This document shows, in pieces, positions 8,252 to 18,883 of a DNA stretch of 64,000 bases; within the stretch, counting starts at the first letter, position 1, and the number at the start of each line of letters is the position of its first letter. The position numbers were made by a program, and so were the translations under genes. The notes beneath the pieces are model-generated. The model searched no databases. It saw nothing but the letters and a program-made list of their open reading frames with translations, and was not told the origin of the DNA. This DNA is from Chenggangzhangella methanolivorans (GTDB taxonomy: Bacteria > Pseudomonadota > Alphaproteobacteria > Rhizobiales > Methylopilaceae), in the NCBI RefSeq assembly GCF_019797865.1, contig NZ_CP081869.1, positions 806,001-870,000 on the forward strand, in the 5' to 3' direction.

Positions 8252-8935
8252 TCAAACGGCCGGGACCAGTGCGGCGATGGCGCCTTCGAGCTCGTCGAAG
8301 TGGTCGATGACGACGTCGCCGCCGAGTTCGTGCGGGGGCGTGACGGTGTAGCCGAAGCTCATCACGACCACGGGAACGCCCGCGTTCTTCGCCGCGCCGA
8401 CGTCGGTGAAGGCGTCGCCGACCATCACCGCGCGCGCGACGTCGCCGCCGGCCCGCTGGATCGCGCCGAGCAGCGACTGCGGGTCGGGCTTCGACGTCGG
8501 GAACGTGTCGCCGCCCACGATCACGTCGAACTTGTCGGTCATCTCGAGCGTGTCCAGCAGCTGGCGCGCGAGCCTCTCGACCTTGTTGGTGCAGACCGCG
8601 AGCTTGGCGCCGGACGCGCGGAGCCGGTCGAGCGCCTCGAGGCAGCCCGGATAGGGCCGGCTCTCGTCGGCGATGTGGGCGCCGTAGTGCTCGAGAAAGA
8701 TCGCGTGCAGCTCGTCGACGCGGGACTTTTCGAGGCGGCGGCCGGCCGCCTCCAGCCCGCGCTCGACCAGCGCCCGCGCGCCCGCGCCGATGAGGTCGCG
8801 GCCCTGCTCGTAGGGCAGCGGCGGCGCGCCGTCGGCCGCGAGCGACACGGTGAGCGCCGCGATCAGGTCCGGCGCGGTCTCGACGAGGGTGCCGTCGAGA
8901 TCGAACACGACGGTGAGCGGAATGTCGTTGGTCAT
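8252..8935 (-). CDS. gph: HAD-family phosphatase, phosphoglycolate phosphatase type
   Basis: A 227-residue HAD hydrolase. Motif I with the nucleophile Asp is V-F-D-L-D-G-T-L-V-E at residues 9-18. A helical cap domain follows (about 24-95), then motif II V-C-T-N-K, the S-K-P-D-P segment with the catalytic Lys, and the metal-binding V-G-D-A-F-T-D. This arrangement is that of phosphoglycolate phosphatase, which removes 2-phosphoglycolate formed by DNA repair or oxygenation. The start at 8935 places motif I at the usual distance from the N-terminus. Substrate could differ within the Gph family. The gene reads toward otsA but is probably a separate unit, since an EcfG promoter lies between. Confidence 0.85.
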   Translation of the reverse strand: MTNDIPLTVVFDLDGTLVETAPDLIAALTVSLAADGAPPLPYEQGRDLIGAGARALVERGLEAAGRRLEKSRVDELHAIFLEHYGAHIADESRPYPGCLEALDRLRASGAKLAVCTNKVERLARQLLDTLEMTDKFDVIVGGDTFPTSKPDPQSLLGAIQRAGGDVARAVMVGDAFTDVGAAKNAGVPVVVMSFGYTVTPPHELGGDVVIDHFDELEGAIAALVPAV

Positions 8936-9054
8936 GAGGCTCGGGGGGATGGCTTGGAAGGGGGCGATGTCGCCCCGGCATAGGCCTGCTAGGCTCCGCC
9001 CCGTCAACCGCCGCGATTCGACGCGCGGCGCGAATTGCGATCCGGGAGGCCGCC

Positions 9055-9444
9055 ATGGGAACGTTCCGGGGACTGACGTCGGGGATCGCCGCCGCACTGC
9101 TTTCCGCCTCCGTCGCCGTCGCGCAGGAGCCCGCCCCGCCCCCGCCGCAGGACTACGAGTTCCTCGCCGCGCCCCAGACCGACCTCAACCGCATGTTCCG
9201 CGTCGAGAAGACGACCGGCGAGATCGGCGTCTGCCAATACGCCGTGAAGGACGGCTCGGTCGGCGTCACGCTCTGCCTCGCGCCTGGCGAAGGCGCCGGG
9301 CCCCAGGAGCCGGGATCCTACGGCCTCGCCGCCTCCAGCCACACGCAGGAGGGCGGCGTCTATCGCGTCGAGCGCCGAACCGGCCGTATGAGCGCCTGCT
9401 ACGTGCTCGGCGAACAGGTGGTCTGCACGCCGCAGGCGCGGTGA
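9055..9444 (+). CDS. Small secreted protein of unknown function
   Basis: A 129-residue protein with a signal peptide (residues 1-23, ending SVAVAQ; likely cleavage after AVA) and a Pro-rich linker (EPAPPPPQ). The mature part contains two similar units, F-R-V-E-K-T-T-G-E-I-G-V-C-Q-Y and Y-R-V-E-R-R-T-G-R-M-S-A-C-Y-V, suggesting an internal duplication of a beta hairpin with a Cys in each; these could form a disulfide. GGGAGG precedes the start. It is divergent from the HAD gene, and the palindromic array begins just after it. I recognise no named family. Confidence 0.7.
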   Translation: MGTFRGLTSGIAAALLSASVAVAQEPAPPPPQDYEFLAAPQTDLNRMFRVEKTTGEIGVCQYAVKDGSVGVTLCLAPGEGAGPQEPGSYGLAASSHTQEGGVYRVERRTGRMSACYVLGEQVVCTPQAR

Positions 9445-9463
9445 GTTCGGCCGGAGCGCCGAC

Positions 9464-10240
9464 GGACGGCCCCGGCGCAGGAACAGCCGCCCGGTCGCCC
9501 CGGCGCGCGAACCTCCGCCCGTCATCCCGGCCGAAGAGCCGGGATCCAGAGCCGAGGCGGACCGAGAGCCAGGCGCCGGCGTCGGTTCTGGATCCCGGGT
9601 CAGGCCCGGGATGACGGCTGGCGGGTCGGGCGCTCAGCCACTGGGGCGCATGGGTCGCCCCGGCCATCCCCGGCGCAGGAACAGCCCCGGTCGCCCCCCG
9701 CGCGAGAACCTCCGCCCGTCATCCCGGCCGAAGAGCCGGGATCCAGAACCGAGGCGGACCGGGAGCCAGGCGCCGGCGTCGGCTCTGGATCCCGGGTCAG
9801 GCCCGGGATGACGGCTGGCGGGTCGGGCGCCCTATCACTCCGGCGCGAGGGTCGCCCCGGCCATCCCCGACGCAGGAACAGCCGCCCCGGTCGCCCCCCG
9901 CGCGCGAACCTCCGCCCATCATCCCGGCCGAAGAGCCGGGATCCAGAACCGAAGCGGACCGGGAGCCAGGCGGCGCCGGCGTCGGTTCTGGATCCCGGGT
10001 CAGGCCCGGGATGACGGCTGGCGGGTCGGGCGCTCAGCCACTCCGGCGCGAGGGTGGCCCCGGCCATCCCCGGCGCAGGAACAGCCCCCGTCGCCCCCGG
10101 CGCGCGAACCTCCGCCCGTCATCCCGGCCGAAGAGCCGGGATCAAGAACCGAGGCGGACCGAGAGCCAAGCGCCGGCGTCGGCTCTGGATCCCGGGTCAG
10201 GCCCGGGATGACGGCTGGCGGGTCGGGCGCTCTCGGGCGG
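9464..10240. repeat. Tandem array of four ~200-bp F1 palindromic units
   Basis: Four near-identical units follow each other with core palindromes at 9521-9615, 9718-9812, 9918-10015 and 10118-10212, giving periods of 197, 200 and 200 bp. Each core has a hairpin CATCCCGGC...GCCGGGATC on the left, a second hairpin GATCCCGGG...CCCGGGATG on the right, and the two sides also mirror each other (GTCATCCCGG...CCGGGATGAC). Between cores a conserved spacer (GGCGCAGGAACAGCC...) repeats as well, so the array grew by duplication of the whole unit. No gene-like frame is credible here. The stretch from 10241 to 10416 holds no gene either and leads into degP. Confidence 0.9.
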
Positions 10241-10416
10241 CGAGACCGGGCAAAACCGTCTCCCGCGTTCTCACGTCTTGCCTCGAAGGCGGTCCCTGAC
10301 CGGCCCCGGCGGCCGTCCCGGTCGACGGCGTCGACAGACCATCGGGACGCCCACCCTTTTTCCGCCTCATGAGCCTCTATAGAGTCGCGCGCGCACTCGC
10401 CCCGCCAGGAGACGTC

Positions 10417-11888
10417 ATGAGCCACGCCGACCGCCCCTCTTCCGCGCGACGGCGCTCGCTCTCGCCGCGGGCCTCGCGTTCGCGCCGCTTCAGCCGGCCG
10501 TCGCCCGCCCGGCGCCGGAGAGCTTCGCCGATCTCGCCGAGGGCATCATCGACAGCGTGGTCAACATCTCGACCTCGCAGAACGCGCCGGCGGCCGCCGA
10601 AAAGGCGGTGCCGAGCCCGCAGGTGCCGGAAGGCTCGCCCTTCGAGGACTTCTTCGACGAGTTCTTCAACAAGCGCGGCGACAACGGCCCGAAGCGGCCC
10701 TCGCGCAAGCAGACGTCGCTCGGCTCCGGCTTCGTGATCGACCCCAACGGCATCGTGGTGACCAACAACCACGTGATCGACGGCGCGGACGAGATCACGG
10801 TCAACTTCAACGACGGCTCGAAGCTCACCGCCGAACTCGTCGGCAAGGACCAGAAGACCGACATGGCGGTGCTGCGGGTGAAGCCGCCGAAGCCGCTCAA
10901 GGCAGTCAAGTTCGGCGACGCCGAGAAGCTGCGGGTCGGCGACTGGGTGCTCGCCATCGGCAACCCGTTCGGCCTCGGCGGGTCGGTCTCGGCCGGCATC
11001 GTCTCGGCGCGCAACCGCAACATCAATTCCGGCCCCTACGACAACTTCATCCAGACCGACGCCGCCATCAACCGCGGCAATTCGGGCGGACCGCTGTTCA
11101 ACACCGACGGCGACGTCGTCGGCATCAACACCGCGATCATCTCGCCGTCGGGCGGGTCGATCGGCATCGGCTTCTCGGTGCCGTCCACGATCGCCAAGAA
11201 CGTCGTCGACCAGATCCTCCAGTTCGGCGAGACGCGTCGCGGCTGGATCGGCGTGCGCATCCAGGAGGTCACCGACGACATCGCCGAGAGCCTCGGCATC
11301 AAGGGTCCGGACAAGGGCGCGCTGATCGCCGGCGTCAACGACGACGGGCCGGCGGCGAAGGCGGGCATGCAGTCCGGCGACGTGGTGCTGAAGTTCGACG
11401 GCAAGCCGGTGCGCGCGATGCGCGACCTGCCGCGGATCGTCGCCGACACCGTGATCGACCGCGAGGTCGAGGTCACGGTGTGGCGCAAGGACAAGGAAGT
11501 GACGCTGAAGCTGAAGGTCGGCCGCCTCGAGGAAACCGATCCGAAGCAGGCCGCGCTCAAGGCGCCCTCGCCCGCCGAGGAGCCGAAGACGGGCGCGGCG
11601 CTCGGCCTGTCCTTCACGGCGATCACCGACGAGCTGCGGCTGAAGTTCAGCCTCAAGCCCGACGCCAAGGGCCTCGTCATCACCAAGGTCGATCCCGGCT
11701 CGAAGGCGCAGGAGAACCAGATCCAGGAAGGCGACCTGCTGGTCGAGGTCGCGCAGGAGACGGTGGAGAAGCCGGCCGACGTGACCAAGCGCCTCGACGC
11801 GCTCAAGAAGGAAGGCAAAAAGACCGCGCTGCTGCTGCTCTCCGGCAAGCAGGGCGACGTGCGGTTCGTCGCGCTGTCGATCGAATAG
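10417..11888 (+). CDS. degP: Periplasmic serine protease DegP/HtrA (Do family), frame broken near its start
   Basis: A ~490-residue HtrA protease that degrades misfolded envelope proteins. The trypsin-like domain shows the triad: His in TNNHVID, Asp in KTDMAVL, Ser in RGNSGGPL. Two PDZ domains follow (from about G-V-R-I-Q-E-V and from L-G-L-S-F-T-A to the end). The signal peptide lies in another frame from the main body: from the ATG at 10417, adding one C to the CCCC run at 10434-10437 gives MSHADRPLFRATALALAAG joined smoothly to the rest. One missing base is therefore the simplest explanation. The gene stands alone after the repeat array and converges on the PAS gene, with only three bases between stop codons. 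Confidence 0.93.
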
Positions 11889-11891
11889 GCC

Positions 11892-12551
11892 TTACAGTCT
11901 CACGGCCTCGTTGAGGCGGCGGAGCTCGTCCTCGACGAGCTTCATCACGGTCTCGCCCGCCGAGGCGAGGCCGTTCATCTCCTGCGCCACCACGTTGAAG
12001 CCAAGGCCGTGCTCGGCCGCGCGCGCGGCTTCGATGCGCGCGTTGAGCGCGAGCAGGCGCAGCGTCTTCAGCGTCTTGAAGATCTCGCCGATCGACTCGT
12101 TGATCTGCCGGACCGAGTCGCGGCCCTGCTCGAGCTTCTTGGCGAGCCCCGTCAGCCGGCCGGACTCGAGGATGATGCCGTCGAGATAGCGCGCGACGCC
12201 GGTCTCCGGATCGGGATCGCAGCCGCCGCCGGTCTCGTGGACGTAGCGCCAGCCGCCGTCCGGCGCTTTCAGACGGTAGGCGACCTGCCAGCGCCCGCCG
12301 GTCTCGAGCGCCTTGGCGACCGCGTCGTTGACGAGATCGAGGTCCTCGGGATGGATCAGAGCGCTGAAGGAGCTGCGCTTGCGCACGAAGGCCTCGGCGT
12401 CGAGCCCTGTGAGCTCCTCGAAACCGGACGAGACCCACACCATGGCGTAGTCGTCGCGGTTCAGGCCCCGATAGAGAAAGCCGTCGATGCGGCCGCCGAT
12501 GCTGAGCGTGTAGTCGGCGAGATCGATCGTCGCTGCGTCTGCGCTCGCCAT
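11892..12551 (-). CDS. PAS domain protein with truncated chemoreceptor-like signalling helix
   Basis: A ~219-residue cytosolic protein. Residues ~15-125 form a PAS/PAC fold (Y-A-M-V-W-V-S-S-G-F-E-E-L-T-G, then R-W-Q-V-A-Y-R-L-K-A-P-D-G-G-W-R-Y-V-H-E). A helical region follows with L-R-L-L-A-L-N-A-R-I-E-A-A-R-A-A-E-H-G-L-G-F-N-V-V-A-Q-E-M, which is the hairpin-tip sequence of methyl-accepting chemotaxis proteins. The protein ends about 25 residues later, so the receptor hairpin is cut short and there is no membrane segment. It may be a soluble sensor coupling to CheA/CheW or a stand-alone oligomeriser. The ATG at 12551 is preferred (G-rich ribosome site); a GTG at 12614 would add 21 residues. 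Confidence 0.8.
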   Translation of the reverse strand: MASADAATIDLADYTLSIGGRIDGFLYRGLNRDDYAMVWVSSGFEELTGLDAEAFVRKRSSFSALIHPEDLDLVNDAVAKALETGGRWQVAYRLKAPDGGWRYVHETGGGCDPDPETGVARYLDGIILESGRLTGLAKKLEQGRDSVRQINESIGEIFKTLKTLRLLALNARIEAARAAEHGLGFNVVAQEMNGLASAGETVMKLVEDELRRLNEAVRL

Positions 12552-12770
12552 CACGCCCCCCTGGCGCTGCATGAACCGGATCAGCCGTACGGATCCGACC
12601 GGGACAGTGATCACGGCGCAGGCTTAACGACGAATTACTTTCTCGTAAAAATAACGCAACGCGTCCGACAAGAATTTCGGGACGATCGATGCTTGGGCGC
12701 CCTGGCAAATATTCAAGCAACGCGATCCGATCAAAGTCGCGTCGCCTGCCCTCGTCATGAGCGCGCGTGG

Positions 12771-13667
12771 TCAGCCGCCGACGAACTCGTCGGACCGGTA
12801 TCCCTGCAGAAACAGGAGCGCGGTCAGGTCGCCATGGTCGATGCGGACATGGGCGGCCTGCGCCACCGCGGGCTTGGCCCGATAGGCGACGCCAAGGCCC
12901 GCAGCGCCGAGCATCGCGAGATCGTTCGCGCCGTCGCCGACCGCAAGCGTCTCCGCCGTCTTCAGCCCGCGGCTCGCCATCAGGTCGTTGAGCGCCGCGA
13001 GCTTGGCCTCCTTGCCGAGGATCGGCTCGGCGACCTTGCCCGTGAGCTTGCCGGCCTCTTCAAGAAGCGTGTTGGAGCGATGCTCGTGGAAGCCGAGCGT
13101 CGCCGCGATCGCGCCCGTGAAAGCCGTGAAGCCGCCCGAGACCAGCGCCGCATAGGCCCCGTCGGCGCGCATGGTCGCCAGCAGCGTCTTGGCGCCGGGC
13201 ATCAGCGTGATGCGGTTGGCGAGCACGCGCGACACGGTCTCGGCCGCCGGCAGGCCTTCGAGCAGCGCCACACGCTCGCGCAGCGCCGGTTCGAAGGCGA
13301 TCTCGCCGTTCATCGCCCGCTCGGTGATAGCCGAGACCTGCGCCTTCAGCCCGAGCACGCCTGCAAGCTCGTCGAGGCATTCCTGCTCGATCATGGTGGA
13401 GTCCATGTCGGCGATGAGCAGCCGCTTGCGCCGCACTTCGACGGGGACGACCGCGACGTCGATCGGCGCGCCGCCGAGCGCCTCGACGAGCCTCGCGCGG
13501 ACGTCCCCGGGATCGCAGCGCGAGACCTCGAACTCCGCCGCGACGCCGTCGGCGAGCACGCGCGCCTTCGCGCCCGAAAGGGCGGCGGAGACGCAAGCGA
13601 GCGCGCGTTCGTCCACCGCCGGCCGCGCGGGGTTCGAAATCAGCACGGCGGCGAAGGACTGGCTCAT
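12771..13667 (-). CDS. serB: Phosphoserine phosphatase
   Basis: A 298-residue enzyme of the last step of serine synthesis, hydrolysing O-phosphoserine. An N-terminal ~75-residue ACT-like region precedes the HAD catalytic domain. Motif I is I-A-D-M-D-S-T-M-I-E-Q-E, with the characteristic S-T replacing G-T. Motif II is L-V-S-G-G-F-T, then the catalytic Lys region (L-G-K-E-A-K) and the metal site V-G-D-G-A-N-D-L-A-M. The start at 13667 follows the family; further upstream codons overlap the divergent miaA. The miaA start lies 82 nt away in the opposite direction, so the two share a promoter region. Confidence 0.96.
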   Translation of the reverse strand: MSQSFAAVLISNPARPAVDERALACVSAALSGAKARVLADGVAAEFEVSRCDPGDVRARLVEALGGAPIDVAVVPVEVRRKRLLIADMDSTMIEQECLDELAGVLGLKAQVSAITERAMNGEIAFEPALRERVALLEGLPAAETVSRVLANRITLMPGAKTLLATMRADGAYAALVSGGFTAFTGAIAATLGFHEHRSNTLLEEAGKLTGKVAEPILGKEAKLAALNDLMASRGLKTAETLAVGDGANDLAMLGAAGLGVAYRAKPAVAQAAHVRIDHGDLTALLFLQGYRSDEFVGG

Positions 13668-13749
13668 CGAAAGAACGGCTCCGGGTTCCGGGGCCTCGTC
13701 TATAAGGACCGCGACGCCCGCCGCAACCTTGGGCGATGAGCTGAGATGC

Positions 13750-14733
13750 ATGGCCGCTGAGCCGCCGATCCGCGCCGTCCTGATCGCCGGCCCGACCGCC
13801 TCGGGCAAGTCGGCGCTCGCGCTCGCTTTGGCGGAGCGCTGCGGCGGCGTGGTGGCGAACGCCGACGCGAGCCAGGTCTATGCGGACCTGCGGGTGCTCT
13901 CCGCCCGCCCCAGCGAAGCCGACGAGGCCCGCGCGCCCCATGCGCTCTACGGCCATGTGGACGCAGCCGAGGCCTATGCGGTCGGCCGCTATCTCGACGA
14001 CGTCCACAGGGTTATCAACAGGTTAAGCGCTGGTTTTGAGCCGGGTTCTCAACAGGCCGTCGAACCCGGCCGCGTCCCGATTTTCGTTGGCGGCACTGGG
14101 CTTTATCTCGAAGCGCTGACCGCGGGGCTCGCGGCCGTCCCCGCCATTCCCGACGAGGTGCGCGTGCGCTGGCGGTCCTTCGGTCCGGCGGCCGAGCTCC
14201 ACGCCGAACTCGCCCGCCGGGACCCCGAAATGGCGGCGCGGCTGAGGCCCACCGACCCGCAGCGCCTCATCCGCGCTCTGGAGGTGCTGGAGGCGACCGG
14301 CCGCTCGCTCGCGCGCTGGCAGGAGGAAGCGACGCGCGGGCCGCTCGACCCCGCCGAGACGCTGCGCATCGCGCTCGCGCCCGACCGCGCGATTTTGAGG
14401 GAGCGCATCGCCGCGCGGCTCGACGGCATGGCGCGCGACGGCGCGGTCGAGGAGGCGGCGAAGCTCGACGCCCGCAGTCTCGACCCAGCGCTGCCGGCGA
14501 TGAAGGCGCTCGGCGTTCGCCCGCTCGCCGCTCATGCCCGCGGCGAGATCAGCCTCGACGAGGCGCTGGAGCGCACCCGCCTCGACACCGGCCGCTACGC
14601 CAAGCGCCAGTCGACCTGGTTCCGGAACCGGATGCCGGGCTGGCTCCAGGCCGCGCCGGACGAGGCGCTGGAGCTGGCGATTCGAGAAATCGGGCGGCGG
14701 GGAACCGCGCCGCCGCCCTTGTCCCGGACTTGA
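13750..14733 (+). CDS. miaA: tRNA dimethylallyltransferase
   Basis: A 327-residue enzyme that adds a dimethylallyl group to A37 of tRNAs reading UNN codons. The P-loop is at residues 14-21 (GPTASGKS). N-A-D-A-S-Q-V-Y replaces the more usual D-S-x-Q-V-Y. P-I-F-V-G-G-T-G-L-Y and the tRNA-contact region K-R-Q-S-T-W-F-R-N-R follow. The last residues (RGTAPPPLSRT) do not look like family sequence: they are encoded by the start of the F1 palindromic element at 14719, which also supplies the stop codon. The element therefore seems to have landed in, and re-ended, the gene. Confidence 0.95.
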   Translation: MAAEPPIRAVLIAGPTASGKSALALALAERCGGVVANADASQVYADLRVLSARPSEADEARAPHALYGHVDAAEAYAVGRYLDDVHRVINRLSAGFEPGSQQAVEPGRVPIFVGGTGLYLEALTAGLAAVPAIPDEVRVRWRSFGPAAELHAELARRDPEMAARLRPTDPQRLIRALEVLEATGRSLARWQEEATRGPLDPAETLRIALAPDRAILRERIAARLDGMARDGAVEEAAKLDARSLDPALPAMKALGVRPLAAHARGEISLDEALERTRLDTGRYAKRQSTWFRNRMPGWLQAAPDEALELAIREIGRRGTAPPPLSRT

Positions 14734-14834
14734 TCCGGGACCCAGAACCGGCACGGTTCAGAGGAGAAGCGGCGCGCGTTCTGCAACTTCCGGAAGCGGC
14801 CTCGGTTCTGGGTCCCGGATCAAGTCCGGGAAAA
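14719..14834. repeat. F1 palindromic element between miaA and the aminotransferase
   Basis: TTGTCCCGGACTTGATCCGG at 14719 is mirrored by CCGGATCAAGTCCGGGA ending near 14832, with inner mirrored CCCAGAACCG/CGGTTCTGGG. The arms are longer than 30 bp. The left arm contains the miaA stop codon (14731-14733), and the right arm ends a few bases from the aminotransferase stop codon at 14840. Confidence 0.85.
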
Positions 14835-14839
14835 GAACC

Positions 14840-16138
14840 CTACGCCGCCGCTTTCTTGCGCCGGGCCTCTTCCGCCTCGGCGCAGGCGAGCGCCATGCAG
14901 ACGGCGATGATCTCCGAGGCGACCTTCACGTCGGCGAGCGTCGGGAAGGACGGCGCCAGCCGCAGGTTCGAGTCCTGCGGATCCTTGCCATACGGGTACG
15001 TCGCGCCGGCCGGCGTCAGCGCGAGCCCCGCCTCCTTGGCGAGCGCGACGGTCCGCGAGGCCGCGCCCGGCGCGAGGTCGACCGAGACGAAGTAGCCGCC
15101 CGCAGGCGTGATCCAGGTCGCAGCGCCGAGGCCGCCGAGCCGCGCCTGAAGCGCGTCCGTCACCGCCTTGAACTTCGGAGCGAGCGAGCCGCGGTGCTTG
15201 TCCATATGGGCGGCGAGGCCCGCCTCGTCCTTCAGGAAGCGCACGTGACGCAGCTGGTTCAGCTTGTCCGGGCCGATGGTCTGTTTGCCGGCGCGGGCCT
15301 GCTGCCACTTCACGTTGGCCTCCGACGAGGCGAAGAAGGCGAGGCCTGCGCCCGCCACCGTCATCTTGGAGGTCGAGGCGAACACGAAGGCCCGGTCCGG
15401 ATGGCCGGCCGCGGCGCATTCGTCGAGAATGTTGAGGATCTCGGCCTTGGCGTCCGTCAGGTGATGGACCGCATAGGCGTTGTCCCAAAACAGGCGGAAG
15501 TCCGGCGCAGCCGTCTCCATCTTCGCGAGGCGCCGCACGGTCTCGTCCGAATAGGTCTCGGCCGTCGGGTTCGAATATTTCGGCACGCACCACATGCCCT
15601 TCACGGCCGGGTCGCGCACGAGCTCCTCGACCTGGTCCATGTCCGGGCCTTCGCCCGTGAGCCGCACCGGGATCATCCTGATCCCGAATTCCTCGCAGAT
15701 CGCGAAATGGCGGTCGTAGCCGGGCGCCGGGCAGAGGAAGACGATCTCCTCTTCCTTGCTCCACGGCCGCGCGGAGCCCGGCACGCCCTTCAGCAGCGCC
15801 CAGACGATGACGTCGTGCATCATGGCGAGGCTGGCGTTGCCGCCCACCACGACCCGCTCGGCCGGCGCGCCCATGGTGCCGGCGAAGAGCTTTCTGGTCT
15901 CCGCCAGCCCCTGAAGGTTGCCGTAGTTGCGGGCGTCTTCATTGGCCTCGGAGGTGTGGTCGCGGTTGCCGGGCAGCGCCAGCATGCCCTCGGCGAAGAC
16001 GAGCTGCTCGGGCGAGGGCTTGCCGCGGGTCATGTCGAGTTTCAGGCCGCGCGCCTTGAACGCGTCGAGATCGGCGCGGGTCTTGGCGAGAAAGGCTTCG
16101 AGGTCGGCGGCGGAGAGATCGGCGAGAGCGGCGGTCAC
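14840..16138 (-). CDS. Class Ic aspartate aminotransferase-like PLP enzyme
   Basis: A 432-residue fold-type I aminotransferase of the family known as aspartate aminotransferase type Ic (MocR-like aminotransferase family PF12897). Marks are L-D-M-T-R-G-K-P-S-P-E-Q near residue 35, R-N-Y-G-N-L-Q-G, and the PLP Lys in A-S-T-S-K-M-T-V-A-G-A-G. W-D-N-A-Y-A-V-H-H-L and the substrate-binding Arg near the end (N-L-R-L-A-P-S-F-P) are also present. It should interconvert aspartate and 2-oxoglutarate with oxaloacetate and glutamate. Intact, single gene, with F1 and F4 palindromes on its two sides. Confidence 0.9.
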   Translation of the reverse strand: MTAALADLSAADLEAFLAKTRADLDAFKARGLKLDMTRGKPSPEQLVFAEGMLALPGNRDHTSEANEDARNYGNLQGLAETRKLFAGTMGAPAERVVVGGNASLAMMHDVIVWALLKGVPGSARPWSKEEEIVFLCPAPGYDRHFAICEEFGIRMIPVRLTGEGPDMDQVEELVRDPAVKGMWCVPKYSNPTAETYSDETVRRLAKMETAAPDFRLFWDNAYAVHHLTDAKAEILNILDECAAAGHPDRAFVFASTSKMTVAGAGLAFFASSEANVKWQQARAGKQTIGPDKLNQLRHVRFLKDEAGLAAHMDKHRGSLAPKFKAVTDALQARLGGLGAATWITPAGGYFVSVDLAPGAASRTVALAKEAGLALTPAGATYPYGKDPQDSNLRLAPSFPTLADVKVASEIIAVCMALACAEAEEARRKKAAA

Positions 16139-16239
16139 GGGAAGGATCCTCAGGCGGGAGGCGGTCGAACGGGCGCGTTCTACGCCTCATGCGCGCGGCA
16201 TGCCAGAGGAAGAGAGGCAGGACTGGCGCGACGCTTCCG

Positions 16240-16390
16240 CCCCCTCTCCCGCTTGCGGGAGAGGGTAAGGGTGAGGGCCGTCGGCGCCGACGCCTCGAAA
16301 AGAAAGCTCGCCCGACGGACGGGTCCATGCCGGAAAGACCTTCGCCACTTCCCCTCATCCTTACCTTCTCCCGCAAGCGGGAGAAGGGGC
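16240..16390. repeat. F4 palindromic element between ligA and the aminotransferase
   Basis: CCCCTCTCCCGCTTGCGGGAGAGGGTAAGGGTGAGGG on the left is mirrored on the right by CCCTCATCCTTACCTTCTCCCGCAAGCGGGAGAAGGGG. Each arm has its own short hairpin (CTCCCGC/GCGGGAG), and the whole forms a ~150-bp inverted repeat. It lies 15 nt downstream of ligA. A related element sits inside the oxoprolinase gene at 48.0 kb. Confidence 0.85.
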
Positions 16391-16405
16391 GGCCTACGTC
16401 GCGCC

Positions 16406-18703
<2,298 letters not shown>

Positions 18704-18767
18704 CCGGTCACGCCGCCCTTCCAGCAGCCGGGTGGGCGCCGCCCTGGCCTCCTCGGTCGCCGAGACG
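18704..18767 (-). pseudogene. Duplicated fragment of the recN 3' end
   Basis: The stretch GTCACGCCGCCCTTCCAGCA and what follows to ~18767 closely matches the true recN terminus at 18884-18947. Read on the minus strand it encodes S-A-T-E-E-A-R-A-A-P-T-R-L-L-E-G-R-R, compared with S-V-T-E-E-A-R-A-A-A-A-R-L-L-E-G-A-A in RecN. One C is missing in the copy, shifting the last codons. It is flanked on both sides by F2 elements and represents a duplication of recN tail plus repeat. Confidence 0.8.
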
Positions 18768-18769
18768 CC

Positions 18770-18879
18770 GCCCTGCGGTCTCCTCGGCATGAGGACCGTT
18801 GAAAAAGCGAAAACGATCCTCATGCTGAGGAGCCTTCGCGCCAGCGAAGGCGTCTCGAAGCACGCAGTCCGTCTCCGCC
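18770..18879. repeat. F2 palindromic element lacking its left outer arm
   Basis: The inner arms CTCCTCGGCATGAGGA and TCCTCATGCTGAGGAG and the right outer arm (GGCGTCTCGAAGCACGCAGT) are present. The left outer arm is replaced by the recN fragment. It ends five bases before the recN stop codon. Confidence 0.8.
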
Positions 18880-18883
18880 CCGG

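Noticed and set aside
9521-10212. CRISPR array
   Set aside because: The units are ~200 bp with conserved spacers and internal palindromes; CRISPR repeats are short with unique spacers, and no cas genes are present.
9600-10299. Short open frames inside the repeat array with similar products
   Set aside because: They recur only because the DNA is repeated; all are Arg/Pro/Gly-rich translations of the palindromes with no start signals.
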